Shown: positions 8,006 to 15,459 of the stretch, one piece after another
Numbering within the stretch: the first letter of the stretch is position 1
Layout of the letters: each line of letters starts with the position of its first letter
Source of the DNA: Mycobacteroides sp. LB1
Lineage (GTDB): Bacteria; Actinomycetota; Actinomycetes; Mycobacteriales; Mycobacteriaceae
Assembly (NCBI RefSeq): GCF_013449725.1
Contig: NZ_JACCFF010000001.1
Coordinates: 434,001-498,000, forward strand
Length of the DNA stretch: 64,000 bases
Reading direction: 5' to 3'
Translations under genes and position numbers: made by a program
The notes under the pieces: generated by a model
Told to the model about the DNA's origin: nothing
What the model saw: the letters and a program-made list of their open reading frames with translations, nothing else
The model's database searches: none

Positions 8006-8095
8006 GTCTGCCGAACGGCGGCAGACAGCTCGCTAATTGTGCCAGACACAGCCCCTTGCAGTGAAATCGCCTCCCACGGGATCCCCGTGGGAGGC
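8006..8095 (-). promoter_or_regulatory. Structured region upstream of rplS (two hairpins)
   Basis: Two perfect hairpins lie in the divergent spacer between rplS and lppW. One is at 8006-8026 (8-bp stem GTCTGCCG/CGGCAGAC, 5-nt loop). The other is at 8069-8095 (12-bp stem, loop ATC). Read toward rplS they lie about 100-190 nt before its ATG, so they may be an L19 leader or attenuator. The outer stem has no U-tract. Regulation is inferred, and transcription start sites are not known. Confidence 0.4.
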
Positions 8096-8197
8096 TCCAG
8101 TCAGCGGGTATGTGGCCGTACTAGTAAGCTACCGTGACCGGCACACCTGCCACATCGGTAACAAATCCAGAGACTGACCGCAGAGGGGGTCCACGTC

Positions 8198-9103
8198 ATG
8201 CGCGGCCAGTTCCTGTTTGCGAGCCTCACGCTCGCCTCAGTAGCCGCGCTGAGCTCTGGATGTATGGCATCGGTACGCAGTGATCCAGCCACACCGGTGT
8301 TGGCAGTCGTGAGCGCTCCGGCCGAACCACCGCCCGTATTCGCGGTGGAGAGCCCCTCATCCTTCGAGGCCCTGCCCGAGCGCACCACCGCAGCGACCAC
8401 GCAGGCTCGGAATGCCGGCGCAACGCTGACCGCGGTGATCAAGGACCGCGCCTCCGGCGCCATCGTGTCCAACGGAAACAACAGCACCATCGCCATCGCC
8501 TCGGTGGCGAAGCTGTTCATCGCCGACGATCTGCTGATGCGGGAATCGACCGGCGAGGTCACCCTCACGCCCGCGGACCGCGCCTCCTTCGACAGGATGC
8601 TGCAGTCCTCCGATGACAGCGCTGCGGAGATCTTCTGGCAACGCGGTGGCGGCGATTCGATTATCACCCGGGTCGCCGCGCGGTACGGCCTGGGCTCCAC
8701 CAGGGTGCCCTCCGACGGGATGTGGTGGAACACCATCAGCACCGCGAATGACCTGGTGCAGTACTACGACATGCTGCTCTCCGGTGCGGGCGGATTGCCT
8801 CCCGAGCGCGCGAACATCATTGTCGACGACCTGGCCCGCTCGACGCCGAACGGTATCGACGGCTACCCACAGCGTTTCGGGATTCCGGACGGCATTCCCG
8901 GTGAACCCGTCGCTGTGAAGCAGGGCTGGATGTGCTGTGTGGGATCGGCGTGGATGCACCTTTCGACCGGTGTGGTGGGCCCCGATCGGCGATTCATCGT
9001 GGTGGTGTCATCACTGCAGACCGCCAACGACGTCACAGCGCGCAACACGCTAACTCAGGCTGTCTCCACCATGTTCCCCGGCGGACGGATCGAGGCCGAG
9101 TAA
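8198..9103 (+). CDS. lppW: Lipoprotein LppW, beta-lactamase/D,D-peptidase-like
   Basis: A 301-residue lipoprotein in the position of M. tuberculosis lppW (Rv2905). The signal peptide ends at lipobox LSSGC (Cys22), followed by a Pro/Ala linker and a serine-beta-lactamase-like domain. The active-site motifs look preserved in order: SVAK (Ser102, Lys105), SDD near residue 138-140 in place of SDN, and KQGW at about 241 in place of KTG. The divergent motifs leave catalytic activity uncertain. The gene converges on trmD and the last 54 bp overlap it. Confidence 0.9.
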   Translation: MRGQFLFASLTLASVAALSSGCMASVRSDPATPVLAVVSAPAEPPPVFAVESPSSFEALPERTTAATTQARNAGATLTAVIKDRASGAIVSNGNNSTIAIASVAKLFIADDLLMRESTGEVTLTPADRASFDRMLQSSDDSAAEIFWQRGGGDSIITRVAARYGLGSTRVPSDGMWWNTISTANDLVQYYDMLLSGAGGLPPERANIIVDDLARSTPNGIDGYPQRFGIPDGIPGEPVAVKQGWMCCVGSAWMHLSTGVVGPDRRFIVVVSSLQTANDVTARNTLTQAVSTMFPGGRIEAE

Positions 9104-9778
9104 GTCCGGGCGCCGCTCGGCAGTACGCCGACGCGACTGTTCGGCCCGCCACGCCGCCACCTTGGCGTGATCACCCGATAGCAGCACCGGCGGGACGTCA
9201 ATCCCCCGCCAGCTCGGCGGTCTGGTGTACGACGGCCCCTCCAGCAGGCTCTCCCGTCCCGCAGAGTGTGAATCATCAACGGCGGAAAGCTCATTGCCCA
9301 GCACACCCGGAACCAATCGCAATACCGATTCGATGATCACCAGGGCGGCGGCCTCGCCGCCGTTGAGCACGTAGTCACCAATCGACACCTCGCGCACCCG
9401 CATCCGGGTAGCGGCATCATCGGCGACCCGTTGGTCGATGCCCTCGTACCGCCCGCACGCGATCACGAGATGATCCTCGGTGGACCACTGTCGGGCGGTC
9501 TCCTGCGTGAACGGATATCCGGCGGGCGTCGGGACCACCAAAAGTGTTTCCGGCGTGCAGATCTCGTCCAGAGCCTCGCCCCAGACCGTCGGCTTCATCA
9601 CCATGCCGGGCCCGCCGCCGTACGGCGAATCGTCGACCGACTTGTGCACATCGCGCGTCCAGCGCCGCAGATCATGCACCGCGACATCGACCAGTCCGGC
9701 ATCAATGGCCCGGCCCGGCAACGACTGCCGCACTGGCTGCAGGTAGTCGGGGAAGATCGTGACGATATCGATTTTCAC
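9050..9778 (-). CDS. trmD: tRNA (guanine-N1)-methyltransferase
   Basis: A 242-residue SPOUT methyltransferase that makes m1G37 in tRNA, preventing frameshifts. Motifs visible are YGGGPGMVMK, the knot region ACGRYEGIDQR and EVSIGDYVLNGGE, and the C-terminal SYTRPPSWRG. The GTG at 9778 is chosen because GAGGATC lies upstream and the start clears the rimM stop by 10 bp; the longer frame would overlap rimM. It is the last gene of rpsP-khpA-rimM-trmD. The C-terminal end overlaps the convergent lppW gene by 54 bp. Confidence 0.95.
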   Translation of the reverse strand: MKIDIVTIFPDYLQPVRQSLPGRAIDAGLVDVAVHDLRRWTRDVHKSVDDSPYGGGPGMVMKPTVWGEALDEICTPETLLVVPTPAGYPFTQETARQWSTEDHLVIACGRYEGIDQRVADDAATRMRVREVSIGDYVLNGGEAAALVIIESVLRLVPGVLGNELSAVDDSHSAGRESLLEGPSYTRPPSWRGIDVPPVLLSGDHAKVAAWRAEQSRRRTAERRPDLLGLDPSAGEHGGDSLS

Positions 9779-9788
9779 GCCACGATCC

Positions 9789-10316
9789 TCACGACAGTTC
9801 CAGCAGTCCCTCGGGCGGATCAATCTCGATCACCTTGTCCGCCAGCGAGATCGACGTGACGATCGCGGAGACGAACGGCACCAGAAGCTCGCCGTGCTTG
9901 TCCCCGTTCCGGGACTTCACCGCAAGCAATTCGCCGCCCGGGGTGTGCAGTACCTCAGAAACAGTTCCGATAACGGTCCCGTCCTGAGTACGCACCGTGA
10001 GGCCTTCAAGCTGATGGTCGTAGAACTCGTCGGGATCGTCAATTGGGGGCAGATCGACGGTGTCCACGGTGAAAAGGGTGCCTCGCAGCGCATCTGCGGC
10101 ATCACGATCAGATACTCCGGCGAATCTGACCAGCAGCCGCCCGCTGTGCTCGCGCACTGATTCGATGACGAACTCGCGAGTGCCACCACCGCGCAGCCGA
10201 CCACTCAGCACCGAACCGACGGAGAAACGCCCGTCTGGATCGTCGGTACGGATCTCGACCGACAGCTCGCCGGTGACACCGTGCGCCTTGGCGATACGCC
10301 CGATCACAAGCTCCAT
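9789..10316 (-). CDS. rimM: 16S rRNA processing protein RimM
   Basis: A 175-residue RimM that assists maturation of the 30S head by binding S19. It has the N-terminal RimM domain ([18 protein letters not shown]) and a C-terminal PRC-barrel-like domain ([20 protein letters not shown] ... [12 protein letters not shown]). Size and order within rpsP-khpA-rimM-trmD are standard for actinobacteria. It starts 5 bp after the KH-domain gene. Confidence 0.96.
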   Translation of the reverse strand: MELVIGRIAKAHGVTGELSVEIRTDDPDGRFSVGSVLSGRLRGGGTREFVIESVREHSGRLLVRFAGVSDRDAADALRGTLFTVDTVDLPPIDDPDEFYDHQLEGLTVRTQDGTVIGTVSEVLHTPGGELLAVKSRNGDKHGELLVPFVSAIVTSISLADKVIEIDPPEGLLELS

Positions 10317-10321
10317 CGGAG

Positions 10322-10564
10322 CTACCGGTCGGTATCCACCACGTCGACGCGGATCCCGCGGCCGCCGACGCCCGCGACAAGCGTGCGCAATGCGGTGGCG
10401 GTGCGCCCACCCCGGCCGATCACCTTGCCGAGATCATCGGGATGGACGTGCACCTCCACGGTGCGGCCGCGCCGGTTCGTCACCAGGTCAACGCGGACAT
10501 CGTCGGGGTTATCGACGATTCCCCGCACCAGATGCTCAACGGCATCGACCACGACAGAACTCAT
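10322..10564 (-). CDS. khpA: KH-domain RNA-binding protein KhpA
   Basis: An 80-residue single-KH-domain protein, equal in length to M. tuberculosis Rv2908c at the same place. The RNA-binding GxxG loop is in [18 protein letters not shown]. KhpA proteins bind many RNAs and, with KhpB, influence cell size and envelope growth in other Gram-positives. It is between rpsP (8-bp gap) and rimM (5-bp gap) in a tight operon. Confidence 0.94.
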   Translation of the reverse strand: MSSVVVDAVEHLVRGIVDNPDDVRVDLVTNRRGRTVEVHVHPDDLGKVIGRGGRTATALRTLVAGVGGRGIRVDVVDTDR

Positions 10565-10572
10565 CTGTGGTC

Positions 10573-11049
10573 CTATTCGCTTGCGGCGTCAGTGGATTCA
10601 GCAGGAGCCTCCGCGGCTTCCGCGGGAGCCTCGGCCTCAGCGGTTTCCTCAGCCTTCTTGGGGGCCTTCTTCTTTTTCTGCTGGATGGCCTCGCTGGTGG
10701 GGGCGCCGTCGGCCGCGGCCAGAGCGGCGTTGAACAGGTCCAGCTTGCTGGTCTTGGGCTCCTTGACCTTCAGGGTGCCCTCTGCGCCGGGCAGACCCTT
10801 GAACTTCTGCCAGTCGCCGGTGATCTTCAGCAGGGCCAGCACGGGATCGGTCGGCTGCGCGCCAACAGACAGCCAGTGCTGCGCGCGCTCGGAATCGATC
10901 TCGATCAGGCTTGGCTCTTCCTTCGGGTGGTACCGGCCGATCACCTCGATGGCGCGGCCTTCCCGGCGGGTACGCGCGTCAGCGATCGTGATGCGGTACT
11001 GCGGGTTGCGGATCTTCCCGAGACGGGCGAGCTTGATCTTGACAGCCAT
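10573..11049 (-). CDS. rpsP: 30S ribosomal protein S16
   Basis: A 158-residue S16. The N-terminal 80 residues carry the conserved core ([52 protein letters not shown], last two quoted in part). A long Ala/Glu/Lys-rich tail from about residue 115 on is typical of mycobacterial S16. It is the first gene of the rpsP-khpA-rimM-trmD operon. The 240-bp region upstream carries one copy of the 63-bp repeat. Confidence 0.96.
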   Translation of the reverse strand: MAVKIKLARLGKIRNPQYRITIADARTRREGRAIEVIGRYHPKEEPSLIEIDSERAQHWLSVGAQPTDPVLALLKITGDWQKFKGLPGAEGTLKVKEPKTSKLDLFNAALAAADGAPTSEAIQQKKKKAPKKAEETAEAEAPAEAAEAPAESTDAASE

Positions 11050-11208
11050 GAGCTACTGCTTCTCCTTGAGGTATCACGCGGCAATTCGGCGATGCGTGCG
11101 GAATGCACGATCCGGTTTTGCCTCGCGTGGGTCTGACCGCCGACGGCTGGAACCGCGTGACGGACGGTTCGCCATTCTGCCAGAACGGGGCCTACCAGGC
11201 CAAATCGC

Positions 11209-11271
11209 GTCGACACGCCGCATAGCGGCGGGTTCGTATCGCATCTGTCCACCACAACACGGCGTGTCGAC
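11209..11271. repeat. 63-bp structured dispersed repeat, copy 1
   Basis: The element has perfect 12-bp terminal inverted repeats (GTCGACACGCCG ... CGGCGTGTCGAC). An inner hairpin, CGCCGC-ATA-GCGGCG, overlaps the left arm. A second copy at 17074-17136 matches at 57 of 63 positions. This copy lies between rpsP and the downstream end of the SnoaL-like gene. No other identifiable sequence was seen in the 11050-11292 spacer besides the presumed rpsP promoter region. Confidence 0.85.
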
Positions 11272-11292
11272 GGCGTCAGGCGGTCGACGAGG

Positions 11293-11730
11293 TCAGACCA
11301 ACCGGTTGAAGCATTTCGTCTCGACGCGTCGCGTGAGCCGCCAGCCATGGCGTGTCCGCACCACCGCGTCGTCGTACCAAAGCCCCAGGAAGAGCACCTG
11401 TTCGGTGTCGCCGCCCGGCACCATCGGGTTAAAGCAGAGGCTGCGCACGGTTGCCGAGCTTCGTTCCTCATCATCGAATCGGATCGAGATGTTTCCGAGC
11501 ATGTGCGCGTACATCGGGAAGGCCGGCAGCACCTCCGCCAACCACGCTTTGACGTCCGGATACTCCCCATCGACGCCACCCATCGCGCGATAGTCGATGT
11601 ACGCGTCGTTCGTGAACACCTCGTCCAGGTCATCGAACTCGCGGGTGTCGATGGCGGTCGCATAGTCGACCAGCAGCTGTTGGATCTGCAGGCGATCGGA
11701 AACTTCGTCGAGGGTCCACGCGGATGTCAT
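11293..11730 (-). CDS. SnoaL-like / NTF2-family protein
   Basis: A 145-residue protein of the SnoaL-like NTF2 fold: alpha-helical start (LDEVSDRLQIQQLLVDYATAID), then VFTNDAYIDYRAMGG and a C-terminal beta sheet ending GWRLTRRVETKCFN. The His/Asp/Tyr residues common in members acting as cyclases or isomerases are partly present (YIDY, HML). The substrate is unknown. The ATG at 11730 lies 11 bp from the ATG of the divergent thioesterase gene, so promoters must lie inside the opposite coding sequences or be shared. Confidence 0.8.
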   Translation of the reverse strand: MTSAWTLDEVSDRLQIQQLLVDYATAIDTREFDDLDEVFTNDAYIDYRAMGGVDGEYPDVKAWLAEVLPAFPMYAHMLGNISIRFDDEERSSATVRSLCFNPMVPGGDTEQVLFLGLWYDDAVVRTRHGWRLTRRVETKCFNRLV

Positions 11731-11741
11731 AGCTTGTGAGC

Positions 11742-12149
11742 ATGCCCACTCGGACCGCAATCATTGCGCAATTCGTCCCGAACTCGCCGCTGTGTCAGCA
11801 TCTGGGAATCGCGCTTACCGAAGTCGGCAACGACCGCGCGGTGCTCACCATGCCGTTCAAACCCGAGCTTGTGACGCTGGGCCAGACGGTGCACGGTGGC
11901 GCGATCGCCACCCTCGCCGATACCGCGGCCATGGCGGCCGCCTGGGCCGATGACGTGGTGCCCGAGAAGCCGGGCGGATCCACCGCATCCCTCACCGTCG
12001 ACTATGTGGCTCCCGCCAACGCCAGCGACCTGACAGCGGTCGGCCAGGTGATTCGTCGCGGAAAGCGGCTGTGCGCCTGCGAGATCACGGTGAGCGACGC
12101 AGGTGGCCAGGTCATTGCCAAGGCGCTGGCCACCTACAGCTTCGCTTAG
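11742..12149 (+). CDS. PaaI-type hotdog thioesterase
   Basis: A 135-residue single hotdog-domain protein with the PaaI-family catalytic segment (TLGQTVHGGAIATLADTAAM; the HGG motif lies at about residues 46-48). Members hydrolyse aryl- or acyl-CoA thioesters; the substrate here is unknown. ATG at 11742 is used. A GTG at 11736 is in frame and would add two residues. Neither has a ribosome-binding site, consistent with a leaderless message. The last 4 bp overlap the convergent LLM oxidoreductase gene. Confidence 0.85.
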   Translation: MPTRTAIIAQFVPNSPLCQHLGIALTEVGNDRAVLTMPFKPELVTLGQTVHGGAIATLADTAAMAAAWADDVVPEKPGGSTASLTVDYVAPANASDLTAVGQVIRRGKRLCACEITVSDAGGQVIAKALATYSFA

Positions 12150-13177
12150 GCCGCGCCGGCCTCTTCGCGGGCCAACAGTTCCCGTACACGCGGAATAACT
12201 TCGGTGCCGTACAGCTCGACGTTCTGCATGCCCAGCCCGGGTTGCGAGGCCTGGTACACCAGACCGAACCGGTCGGCACCCAGACCGCGAATGGTTTTGG
12301 CCATCTTGGCCGCCACGGTGTCGGGCGAACCGACATACAGCGAGCCGGACTTCACCTCGGCCAGGTACTCCTCGTACCGCGGGGGCTGCCAGCCACGCTC
12401 ACGCCCGATCGTGGTGCGCAGTTCCCGGAACCCCGGCCAATACTGCGCGATCGCATCCTCGTCGGATTCGGCGATATGCCCCGGACTGTGAATCCCCAGC
12501 GGCATCGCTTCGGTGACCCCAAGCTCGCGTTGGGCGCGACGGTAGAGATCCACGTAGGGCTCGAACCGCATGGGGTTGCCGCCGATGATCGCCAAGATCA
12601 TCGGTATGCCGTACCGCACGCTGCGTACCACCGATTGCGGCGAGCCGCCCACCCCTACCCACGCACGCAGGCCATCGGCAGTTTTCGGGAACACATCCAC
12701 GCCGTCCAACGAGGAACGCAGATTCCCCGACCACGTCACCGGATCCCCTGGCAGCAGTTTGGCCAAGAGATCGAACTTCTCCTCGAAGAGTTCGTCGTAG
12801 TCGGCGAGGTCGTATCCGAACAGCGGAAAGGAATCCGTGAACGAGCCCCGACCGAGCACCACCTCGGCGCGACCATTGGAGATTCCGTCGAGAGTCGCGA
12901 ACCGCTGATACACCCGCACCGGGTCGTCGGTGCTGAGCACCGTCACGGCGGTTGCAAGTGTGATCCGCTCGGTGCGGGCGGCGATCGCGGCCAGCATCAT
13001 CTCCGGGGACTCCCCCACGAATTCGGTGCGGTGATGCTCCCCGATGGCGAAGATGTCGACGCCAACCTGGTCGGCGCGCACCCCTTCCTCCACCACGGCA
13101 CGGATCGCTTCCGGATTGGTCATCCCGGCGGGGATATCGGCGAAGGTGTCCAAACCAAACTGCACTTGATTCGTCAT
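12146..13177 (-). CDS. LLM-class flavin-dependent oxidoreductase
   Basis: A 343-residue luciferase-like (TIM-barrel) monooxygenase. Signatures are GLDTFADIP at the start, IGEHHRTEFV (the family GEHH motif), LATAVTVLSTDDPVRVYQRFATLD and a central GRGSFTDSFPLFGYD. The start MTNQVQFG at 13177 is preferred over a frame running toward the divergent carboxypeptidase gene. Whether it uses FMNH2 or F420 cannot be decided by eye; substrate unknown. It is divergent from dacB2 with about 65 bp between starts. Confidence 0.9.
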   Translation of the reverse strand: MTNQVQFGLDTFADIPAGMTNPEAIRAVVEEGVRADQVGVDIFAIGEHHRTEFVGESPEMMLAAIAARTERITLATAVTVLSTDDPVRVYQRFATLDGISNGRAEVVLGRGSFTDSFPLFGYDLADYDELFEEKFDLLAKLLPGDPVTWSGNLRSSLDGVDVFPKTADGLRAWVGVGGSPQSVVRSVRYGIPMILAIIGGNPMRFEPYVDLYRRAQRELGVTEAMPLGIHSPGHIAESDEDAIAQYWPGFRELRTTIGRERGWQPPRYEEYLAEVKSGSLYVGSPDTVAAKMAKTIRGLGADRFGLVYQASQPGLGMQNVELYGTEVIPRVRELLAREEAGAA

Positions 13178-13241
13178 GACTGCATAAACGGACCGCAGTC
13201 CGGTTATGTTCCCCATGTCCGCCGCGCTAGTCTCGGAGCCA

Positions 13242-14105
13242 ATGTCTTCCCTGCCGCCATCCCTTCGCCACCGCGTATTCGTGGTGCTCAGCGCCCTGTT
13301 TTTCACCCTCGCGGTCCCTGATGTCGCCCACGCGGATACAGCGGCGCCACCGCCCGAGGGGCCGGCGCAGGCGTGGTTGGTGGCGGATCTGGACTCCGGC
13401 CAAATCCTCGCCGCCCGCGAGCCCTACGCCTCGCACGCCCCCGCGAGCACCATCAAGGTGCTGTTGGCGCTGACGGCGCTCGACGAGCTGCCCCTGGATG
13501 CCGCGGTCGTCGCCGACCCGGCCGACGCGAAGGCCGAGTGCAACTGTGTCGGCATCAAGGCAGGACAGACGTACACCACGCACGATCTGCTGGAGGGCGC
13601 GCTGCTCGAGTCCGGCAACGACGCCGCCAACACGTTGGCACACATGCTGGGCGGTCGTGAGGCGGCCGCCGAGAAGATGAACGCGAAGGCGGCGGCGCTC
13701 GGTGCTACCGGAACGCACACCGCCTCCCCCTCCGGACTGGACGCGCCGGGTATGGACATGCGCACCACCCCGCGCGATTTGGCCGTGATTTTCCGTGCGG
13801 CACTGGCCAATCCGGTGTTCGCGGAGATCACCCGGCAGCCGGCCGCCGATTTCCCCGGCCGCGTGCTGCACAACCAGAACGAGCTGCTGTACCGCTATCC
13901 CGGCGTGCTCGGCGGTAAGACCGGCTTCACCGATATCGCCCGCAAGACCTATGTCGTGGCCGCCGAGCGGGACGGCAAGCGGCTGGTCGTCGTGATGATG
14001 TATGGCCTGGTACACGAAGGCGGCCCCACCTACTGGGATCACGCCGCGAGCCTGTTCGACTGGGGCTTCGTCAATGACGGTCAGGTCGGCATCGGCTCGC
14101 TTTAG
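13242..14105 (+). CDS. dacB2: D-alanyl-D-alanine carboxypeptidase
   Basis: A 287-residue exported penicillin-binding protein that trims the terminal D-Ala of peptidoglycan stems. Its position near ffh and its size match M. tuberculosis dacB2 (Rv2911). A Sec signal (about residues 1-31, ending VAHADT) precedes the catalytic motifs STIK (SxxK), SGN in LLESGNDAAN, and KTG in GGKTGFTDIA. ATG at 13242 gives a normal signal peptide; an ATG at 13206 would add 12 residues. The stop overlaps the convergent gene at 14102 by 4 bp. Confidence 0.92.
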   Translation: MSSLPPSLRHRVFVVLSALFFTLAVPDVAHADTAAPPPEGPAQAWLVADLDSGQILAAREPYASHAPASTIKVLLALTALDELPLDAAVVADPADAKAECNCVGIKAGQTYTTHDLLEGALLESGNDAANTLAHMLGGREAAAEKMNAKAAALGATGTHTASPSGLDAPGMDMRTTPRDLAVIFRAALANPVFAEITRQPAADFPGRVLHNQNELLYRYPGVLGGKTGFTDIARKTYVVAAERDGKRLVVVMMYGLVHEGGPTYWDHAASLFDWGFVNDGQVGIGSL

Positions 14106-14359
14106 ACCTTGGAGTTGAGTACCTGGGTCACCGTCTCGGAGGTGCGCACTCGACACATAGCGATGGCCAGCGAGACGGCATCCTTGGGAGAGAGCTGAGC
14201 GACAACGCTGCCTTCGACAGCGGCTTCCTGGACGGCGGCCAGCTTGCCTGCCTCATCCAGGGTGTTGAACTCGGCGCAAACCGTCTCGGCCCGGGCAATC
14301 GCGGCCGGTGCGACCATCACCAGACCCAGACCCGCCACCAACGCCATAGCAAAACGCAT
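14102..14359 (-). CDS. Small secreted two-Cys protein
   Basis: An 85-residue protein. A cleavable signal peptide (MRFAMALVAGLGLVMVAPA, then IARAE) precedes a mature domain of about 60 residues with two Cys about 43 residues apart (ETVCAEFNTLDEAGK ... AIAMCRVRTSE). The Cys-x-EF-...-DE pattern and helical composition resemble HdeA/HdeB-like acid-stress proteins and the lipoprotein at 4948-5235. Family assignment is by eye only. It lies just downstream of the amidohydrolase gene. Confidence 0.7.
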   Translation of the reverse strand: MRFAMALVAGLGLVMVAPAAIARAETVCAEFNTLDEAGKLAAVQEAAVEGSVVAQLSPKDAVSLAIAMCRVRTSETVTQVLNSKV

Positions 14360-14369
14360 GACGGCGACT

Positions 14370-15452
14370 CTATCGAACCTGGCCGCGTAGCACGATGAGG
14401 TCCGGCCGCGACAGCACATGCGGACCGGTGCGCGGGTCCTCGCGATATCCGACGAGATCGGCGGGTGCGCCGTGCTCCAGGCCCGGCCGCCGCAGCCATT
14501 CCCGTGCCCGCCACGACGCCGCACCCAGCGCATCGGTGGGATTCATGCCAATGCGCGTGAGGGCCAATACTTCATCGGCGATGCGCCCGTGTGCAATACC
14601 GCCGCCGGCATCGGTGCCCGCGTAGATCGGGATTCCGGCATCGTGGGCGTTGCCGAAGGTCGTGTGCAGGCCCGCGTACAGGTCACGCATGTGTTGGGCG
14701 TAGACCGGGTACTTCGCCGCGGAATCGGCGATTCCGGGGAAGTTCTCGATGTTGATGACGGTCGGCACTAGGGCCGTGCCGTGCTCGACCATCAGCGCGA
14801 CAGTGTCATCGGTCAGCCCGGTGCCATGCTCGATGCAATCGATCCCGGCGCGAATCAGACCCGGTAGCGCGTCCTCGCCGAAGACATGCGCGGTGACACG
14901 GGCACCGTTGGCGTGCGCGGCGTCGATGGCCCGCGTGAGTATCTCGTCCGACCACAGCGGCGCCAGATCGCCGACGGAACGGTCGATCCAGTCCCCTACC
15001 AGTTTCACCCAACCGTCGCCCCAACTCGCCTGCAGCGCTACGGCCTCCGGGAGCTGCGATTCGTCCTCGATATCGATGGGCAATCCGGGGATGTATCGCT
15101 TGGGTTTGGCCAGATGCCGGCCCGCACGGATGATCCGCGGCAGGTCTTCTCGCTCATCGAAGCCGCGGGTGTCCACCGGGGATCCGGCGTCACGCAATAG
15201 CAGTGCGCCCACCCCACGCTCGGCCTCGGCCTGCGCGACCGCTTCCTCCAGCGAGGTCGGGCCGTGTGGACCGACCCCGACGTGGCAGTGCGCATCGACA
15301 AGCCCCGGAAGCAGCCAGCCGCCCCACCCGTCGGCACCGAAGATGGTGTCGGCGCCCGCGATCGGTTCCAGACTGATGACGCCGTCATGTACCCACAGAT
15401 CGATGGGTTCTTCCGACGGGAGTGTCAGTCCCCTGAGATGCAGCGGGGGCAC
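14370..15452 (-). CDS. Metal-dependent amidohydrolase
   Basis: A 360-residue amidohydrolase-superfamily enzyme in the position of M. tuberculosis Rv2915c. Metal-binding motifs are visible: DAHCHVG (first HxH strand), a likely bridging Lys in WGDGWVKLVGD, VTAHVFGED, IEHGTGL, and YAGTDAGGGIAHG carrying the catalytic Asp. The likely reaction is hydrolysis of a cyclic amide, imidazolone or similar; substrate unknown. The GTG at 15452 begins 7 bp downstream of ffh, suggesting cotranscription. Confidence 0.88.
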   Translation of the reverse strand: MPPLHLRGLTLPSEEPIDLWVHDGVISLEPIAGADTIFGADGWGGWLLPGLVDAHCHVGVGPHGPTSLEEAVAQAEAERGVGALLLRDAGSPVDTRGFDEREDLPRIIRAGRHLAKPKRYIPGLPIDIEDESQLPEAVALQASWGDGWVKLVGDWIDRSVGDLAPLWSDEILTRAIDAAHANGARVTAHVFGEDALPGLIRAGIDCIEHGTGLTDDTVALMVEHGTALVPTVINIENFPGIADSAAKYPVYAQHMRDLYAGLHTTFGNAHDAGIPIYAGTDAGGGIAHGRIADEVLALTRIGMNPTDALGAASWRAREWLRRPGLEHGAPADLVGYREDPRTGPHVLSRPDLIVLRGQVR

Positions 15453-15459
15453 GTCACGA

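Noticed and set aside
12071..13321. 416-codon + strand open frame
   Set aside because: Antisense to the well-supported LLM oxidoreductase and without recognisable features.
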